From: an uncultured bacterium
Lineage (GTDB): Bacteria; Bacillota; Clostridia; Lachnospirales; Lachnospiraceae
NCBI GenBank assembly: GCA_945871045.1
Contig: CAMBUC010000097.1
Location: forward strand, 1-7,489
Direction: 5' to 3'
DNA length: 7,489 bases
Both the position numbers and the translations under genes were made by a program. Positions 5,280 through 7,489 of the stretch are shown here, in pieces. Numbering within the stretch: position 1 is the first letter of the stretch; each line of letters begins with the position of its first letter. The notes under the pieces were generated by a model, which was given only the letters and a program-made list of their open reading frames with translations, had not been told where the DNA came from and made no database searches.

Positions 5280-6281
5280 TTATGCTAACTCAGAGAAGTA
5301 CTTAATTGTACGAACCATCTGTGAAGTATAAGAGTTCTCGTTATCATACCAAGAAACAACCTGTACTAAGTTGTCCTCGCCAACCATTGTCTGAGTTGCA
5401 TCGAAGATTGATCCATAGGTGCTTCCTACGATATCAGAAGATACGATCTCATCCTCATTGTAACCGAATGACTCAGTAGCTGCTGCCTTCATAGCTGCAT
5501 TGATCTCTTCCTTGGTTACAGACTTCTCAACAGTTGCAACTAAGATAGTGGTAGATCCTGTAGGGGTAGGAACACGCTGAGCAGATCCGATTAACTTTCC
5601 GTTTAACTCAGGGATAACTAAGCCGATTGCCTTAGCAGCTCCGGTAGAGTTGGGAACGATGTTTACAGCACCTGCACGAGATCTTCTTAAGTCACCCTTT
5701 CTCTGAGGTCCGTCAAGGATCATCTGATCTCCGGTGTAAGCATGGATAGTGCTCATGATACCAGACTTGATGCCTGCTAAATCGTTCAGAGCCTTAGCCA
5801 TAGGTGCTAAGCAGTTTGTTGTACAAGAAGCTGCTGAGATGATGGTATCATCAGGCTTTAATGTTGTGTGGTTTACGTTGTATACGATAGTAGGAAGATC
5901 GTTTCCTGCAGGTGCAGAGATAACAACCTTACGAGCGCCTGCATTGATGTGAGCCTGAGCTTTCTCTTTGCTGGTGTAGAAACCAGAGCACTCTAATACT
6001 ACGTCTACGTTTAACTCGCCCCAAGGACAATTGTTTGCATCGGGCTCTTTGTAGATCTTAAGTGTCTTTCCATCAACGGTAATGGTGTCCTCTCCAGCAG
6101 ATACGGTATCAGCTAAAGCGTACTTACCCTGTGATGAATCATACTTTAACAGATGTGCTAACATCTTAGGGCTTGTTAAATCGTTGATTGCCACTACTTC
6201 ATAACCCTCTGCTCCAAACATCTGTCTGAAAGCAAGACGACCGATACGGCCAAAACCATTAATTGCTACTCTTACTGCCAT
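5280..6281 (-). CDS. gap: NAD-dependent glyceraldehyde-3-phosphate dehydrogenase, phosphorylating
   Basis: This 333-residue enzyme oxidises glyceraldehyde 3-phosphate to 1,3-bisphosphoglycerate with reduction of NAD+. The Rossmann motif NGFGRIGR is at 8-15. AINDLT with Asp34 points to NAD rather than NADP. The active site SAASCTTNCLAP (149-160) holds catalytic Cys153, and His180 (STIHAYTGDQ) is the base. LRRSRAGAVNIVPNSTGAAKA (198-218), QRVPTPTGS (235-243, often RVPVPTGS) and WYDNENSY (311-318) complete the family signature. The ATG at 6281 has AGGAGG 8 bases upstream. It is first in the gap-pgk-tpiA cluster, has a promoter at 6348-6376, and is followed by a terminator before pgk. No cggR-like regulator gene precedes it; instead a divergent PHP gene lies upstream. 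Confidence 0.98.
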   Translation of the reverse strand: MAVRVAINGFGRIGRLAFRQMFGAEGYEVVAINDLTSPKMLAHLLKYDSSQGKYALADTVSAGEDTITVDGKTLKIYKEPDANNCPWGELNVDVVLECSGFYTSKEKAQAHINAGARKVVISAPAGNDLPTIVYNVNHTTLKPDDTIISAASCTTNCLAPMAKALNDLAGIKSGIMSTIHAYTGDQMILDGPQRKGDLRRSRAGAVNIVPNSTGAAKAIGLVIPELNGKLIGSAQRVPTPTGSTTILVATVEKSVTKEEINAAMKAAATESFGYNEDEIVSSDIVGSTYGSIFDATQTMVGEDNLVQVVSWYDNENSYTSQMVRTIKYFSELA

Positions 6282-6347
6282 TTTGAATTCCTCCTAAGAA
6301 TTTTAATAATGTTGTTTTTGCAAATGGGACACGCCCAATCTGCTGTT

Positions 6348-6376
6348 ATTGTACTAAATTATAAACAAAAATTCAA
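6348..6376 (-). promoter_or_regulatory. Predicted promoter of gap
   Basis: On the minus strand TTGAAT (6371-6376) is followed by 17 bases and TACAAT (6348-6353), which matches the -10 consensus at five of six positions. Transcription would start near 6341, leaving a leader of about 60 bases before the gap ATG. The leader contains a small TGGG/CCCA inverted repeat and the strong AGGAGG site, with no clear riboswitch. Confidence 0.72.
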
Positions 6377-6425
6377 CCCCTATATTCACTTTGTTAAATA
6401 TTTATCTAAGTATTTCATCTATTGC

Positions 6426-6454
6426 TTGACTTTTTGTGCAAAACTTTACACAAT
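6426..6454 (+). promoter_or_regulatory. Predicted promoter of the PHP phosphoesterase gene
   Basis: TTGACT (6426-6431), a 17-base spacer and CACAAT (6449-6454) lie about 60 bases before the ATG at 6515. The -35 is good and the -10 is moderate. It faces away from the gap promoter, with about 50 bases between the two -35 boxes. Confidence 0.55.
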
Positions 6455-6514
6455 GTTATGGAAAAGAAAGAACATGCAGTTTTTCAATTGCAGAAAACAA
6501 AGGAGATGTACAAA

Positions 6515-7324
6515 ATGTTATGGGATACACATATGCATTGCCACTTTTCCGGTGACAGCGAAGCAAACCCTGAGGATATGATAAAAGCAGCACAAAACGC
6601 CGGTCTTTCCGGTATCTGTTTTACGGATCATCTGGACTATGATTTTCCCTCTGATCCGCCGGATCTGTTTTTGCTGGACGTGGAAACTTACGAACAGGAG
6701 ATTCCTGCCCTTGCGAAAAAATATGAAGGAATGTTCCCCGTACTCCACGGAATTGAGATCGGCATCCAGCCCCATCTTGCAAAAAAACTGCATGATGTAG
6801 TCTGCACACACGATTATGATCAGGTTATCTGCTCTTCCCATGCCATTGACGGACTGGATCCTTACTATAAGCATTTTTTTATCGGCCGGGAAGAACACGA
6901 GGCTTACCGACGCTATTTTGAGTCCATTTTGGAAAATCTGGAAGTGTTCTCTGATTTCGATGTGTACGGACATATTGATTATGTGGTCCGCTACGGTCCC
7001 AACACAAATAAATACTATTCCTACGAAGCGTATGCAGACGTGTTGGATGCGGTGTTGAAAAAACTGATCGAAATGGGCAAAGGTATCGAGATCAATACCG
7101 GTGGTTTCAAATATGGTTTGGGACATCCCAATCCATGCGAGGATATTTTAAAGCATTACCGTTCCTTCGGTGGCGAGATCATCACGATCGGTTCCGATGC
7201 TCATGAACCACAGCATGTGGCGTATGCATTTGATCAAGTCCCCCGCATTTTACGCGAGGCAGGATTTACACATTACACGATATTCAAGAAACGAAAACCG
7301 GTCTTTTTGCCACTCCCGGAATAA
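6515..7324 (+). CDS. PHP-domain phosphoesterase, histidinol-phosphatase HisJ family
   Basis: This 269-residue protein has PHP metal-site motifs throughout: DTHMHCHFSGDS (4-15), FTDHLDY (36-42), HGIEIGIQ (78-85), ICSSHAIDG (105-113), YGHIDYVVRYG (151-161), EINTGG (192-197) and TIGSDAHEPQHV (224-235). The family hydrolyses phosphate monoesters with a three-metal site. The best-known member converts L-histidinol phosphate to L-histidinol in histidine biosynthesis, but no his gene is in view, so the true substrate is uncertain. The ATG at 6515 is chosen over the TTG at 6422 because AGGAG lies about 9 bases upstream, the HxH motif then falls at the usual place, and the predicted promoter lies inside the longer frame. 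It is cytoplasmic, with no signal peptide. The next gene follows after 29 bases without a terminator. Confidence 0.9.
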   Translation: MLWDTHMHCHFSGDSEANPEDMIKAAQNAGLSGICFTDHLDYDFPSDPPDLFLLDVETYEQEIPALAKKYEGMFPVLHGIEIGIQPHLAKKLHDVVCTHDYDQVICSSHAIDGLDPYYKHFFIGREEHEAYRRYFESILENLEVFSDFDVYGHIDYVVRYGPNTNKYYSYEAYADVLDAVLKKLIEMGKGIEINTGGFKYGLGHPNPCEDILKHYRSFGGEIITIGSDAHEPQHVAYAFDQVPRILREAGFTHYTIFKKRKPVFLPLPE

Positions 7325-7353
7325 GGCATCATCTTATGTAAAGGAGGATTTCC

Positions 7354-7489
7354 ATGAACAAAAATATCGCAACCTTCCCTCTCACCGAGGCATTCCGTGC
7401 CGGTGATGAGTGTCCCTTTTGTAATTTAGAGCGCTCCGCAGAACAACATGCGATCTCCTTCATTCTCGGTTCTGCCTATATGGAGGATG
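7354..7489 (+). CDS. N-terminal fragment of a DUF6062-like CxxC protein (partial)
   Basis: An ATG at 7354 with AAAGGAGG 6 bases upstream opens a frame of 45 codons that runs off the window. The visible protein begins MNKNIATFPLTEAF, then has ECPFCNLERSAEQ with a CxxC pair (residues 20 and 23), and ends near FILGSAYMED. That arrangement, a CPxC motif followed by a helix and an ILGxxYMED block, resembles an uncharacterised family common in Lachnospiraceae and other Clostridia that I recall as DUF6062. The CxxC may bind metal, but no function is established. It is probably co-transcribed with the PHP gene, since only 29 bases separate them and there is no terminator. The family assignment is from memory of the pattern. 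Confidence 0.75.
   Translation, partial: MNKNIATFPLTEAFRAGDECPFCNLERSAEQHAISFILGSAYMED

Noticed and set aside
6282..6341. Riboswitch or large structured leader upstream of gap
   Set aside because: The leader is only about 60 bases and shows just a 4-base stem.
6422..6514. Longer PHP protein starting at TTG 6422
   Set aside because: The extension overlaps the predicted promoter and displaces the N-terminal HxH motif; the ATG at 6515 has a good ribosome binding site.
6518..7126. A 202-codon open frame on the minus strand opposite the PHP gene
   Set aside because: It is antisense to a gene with clear family motifs, has no recognisable domain and is best explained as a shadow frame.

Overview
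The window looks like core chromosome of a low-to-mid GC Gram-positive anaerobe in the Clostridia, most likely Lachnospiraceae. This is inferred from strong AGGAGG-type ribosome binding sites, a gap-pgk-tpiA cluster, Clostridia-like versions of the glycolytic enzymes, and the start of a gene that resembles the DUF6062 family. No genus can be assigned from the sequence alone.

Layout. (1) Bases 1-2807, minus strand: the start of a polysaccharide (capsule/exopolysaccharide) operon, read right to left: CpsB-type PHP tyrosine phosphatase, LytR-CpsA-Psr (LCP) glycopolymer ligase, Wzz/CpsC-type chain-length protein, then a gene cut by the window edge that by position is probably the CpsD-type tyrosine kinase. 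A good extended -10 promoter lies just upstream of the phosphatase (2845-2873). (2) Bases 2808-3062: a 255-base gap holding that promoter, short direct repeats, a strong bidirectional terminator (2941-2984) and a long hairpin that overlaps the tpiA stop codon. (3) Bases 3063-6281, minus strand: lower-glycolysis cluster read gap, pgk, tpiA, with a terminator plus a second hairpin between gap and pgk and a repeat-like element between pgk and tpiA. (4) Bases 6282-6514: a divergent intergenic region with one promoter facing each way. (5) Bases 6515-7489, plus strand: a PHP phosphoesterase of the histidinol-phosphatase HisJ type, followed closely by the first 45 codons of a CxxC protein that resembles DUF6062.

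How the genes work together. TpiA, Gap and Pgk catalyse consecutive steps from dihydroxyacetone phosphate to 3-phosphoglycerate. The CpsB/CpsC/CpsD set is expected to control polysaccharide chain length and export through reversible tyrosine phosphorylation, and the LCP protein is expected to attach the finished polymer to the cell wall. Most of the window is ordinary. The points worth a second look are the intergenic repeats and hairpins, the unusual LCP variant, and the overlap of its acidic tail with the next gene's ribosome binding site. I found no mobile element, CRISPR array, tRNA, rRNA or convincing new system.
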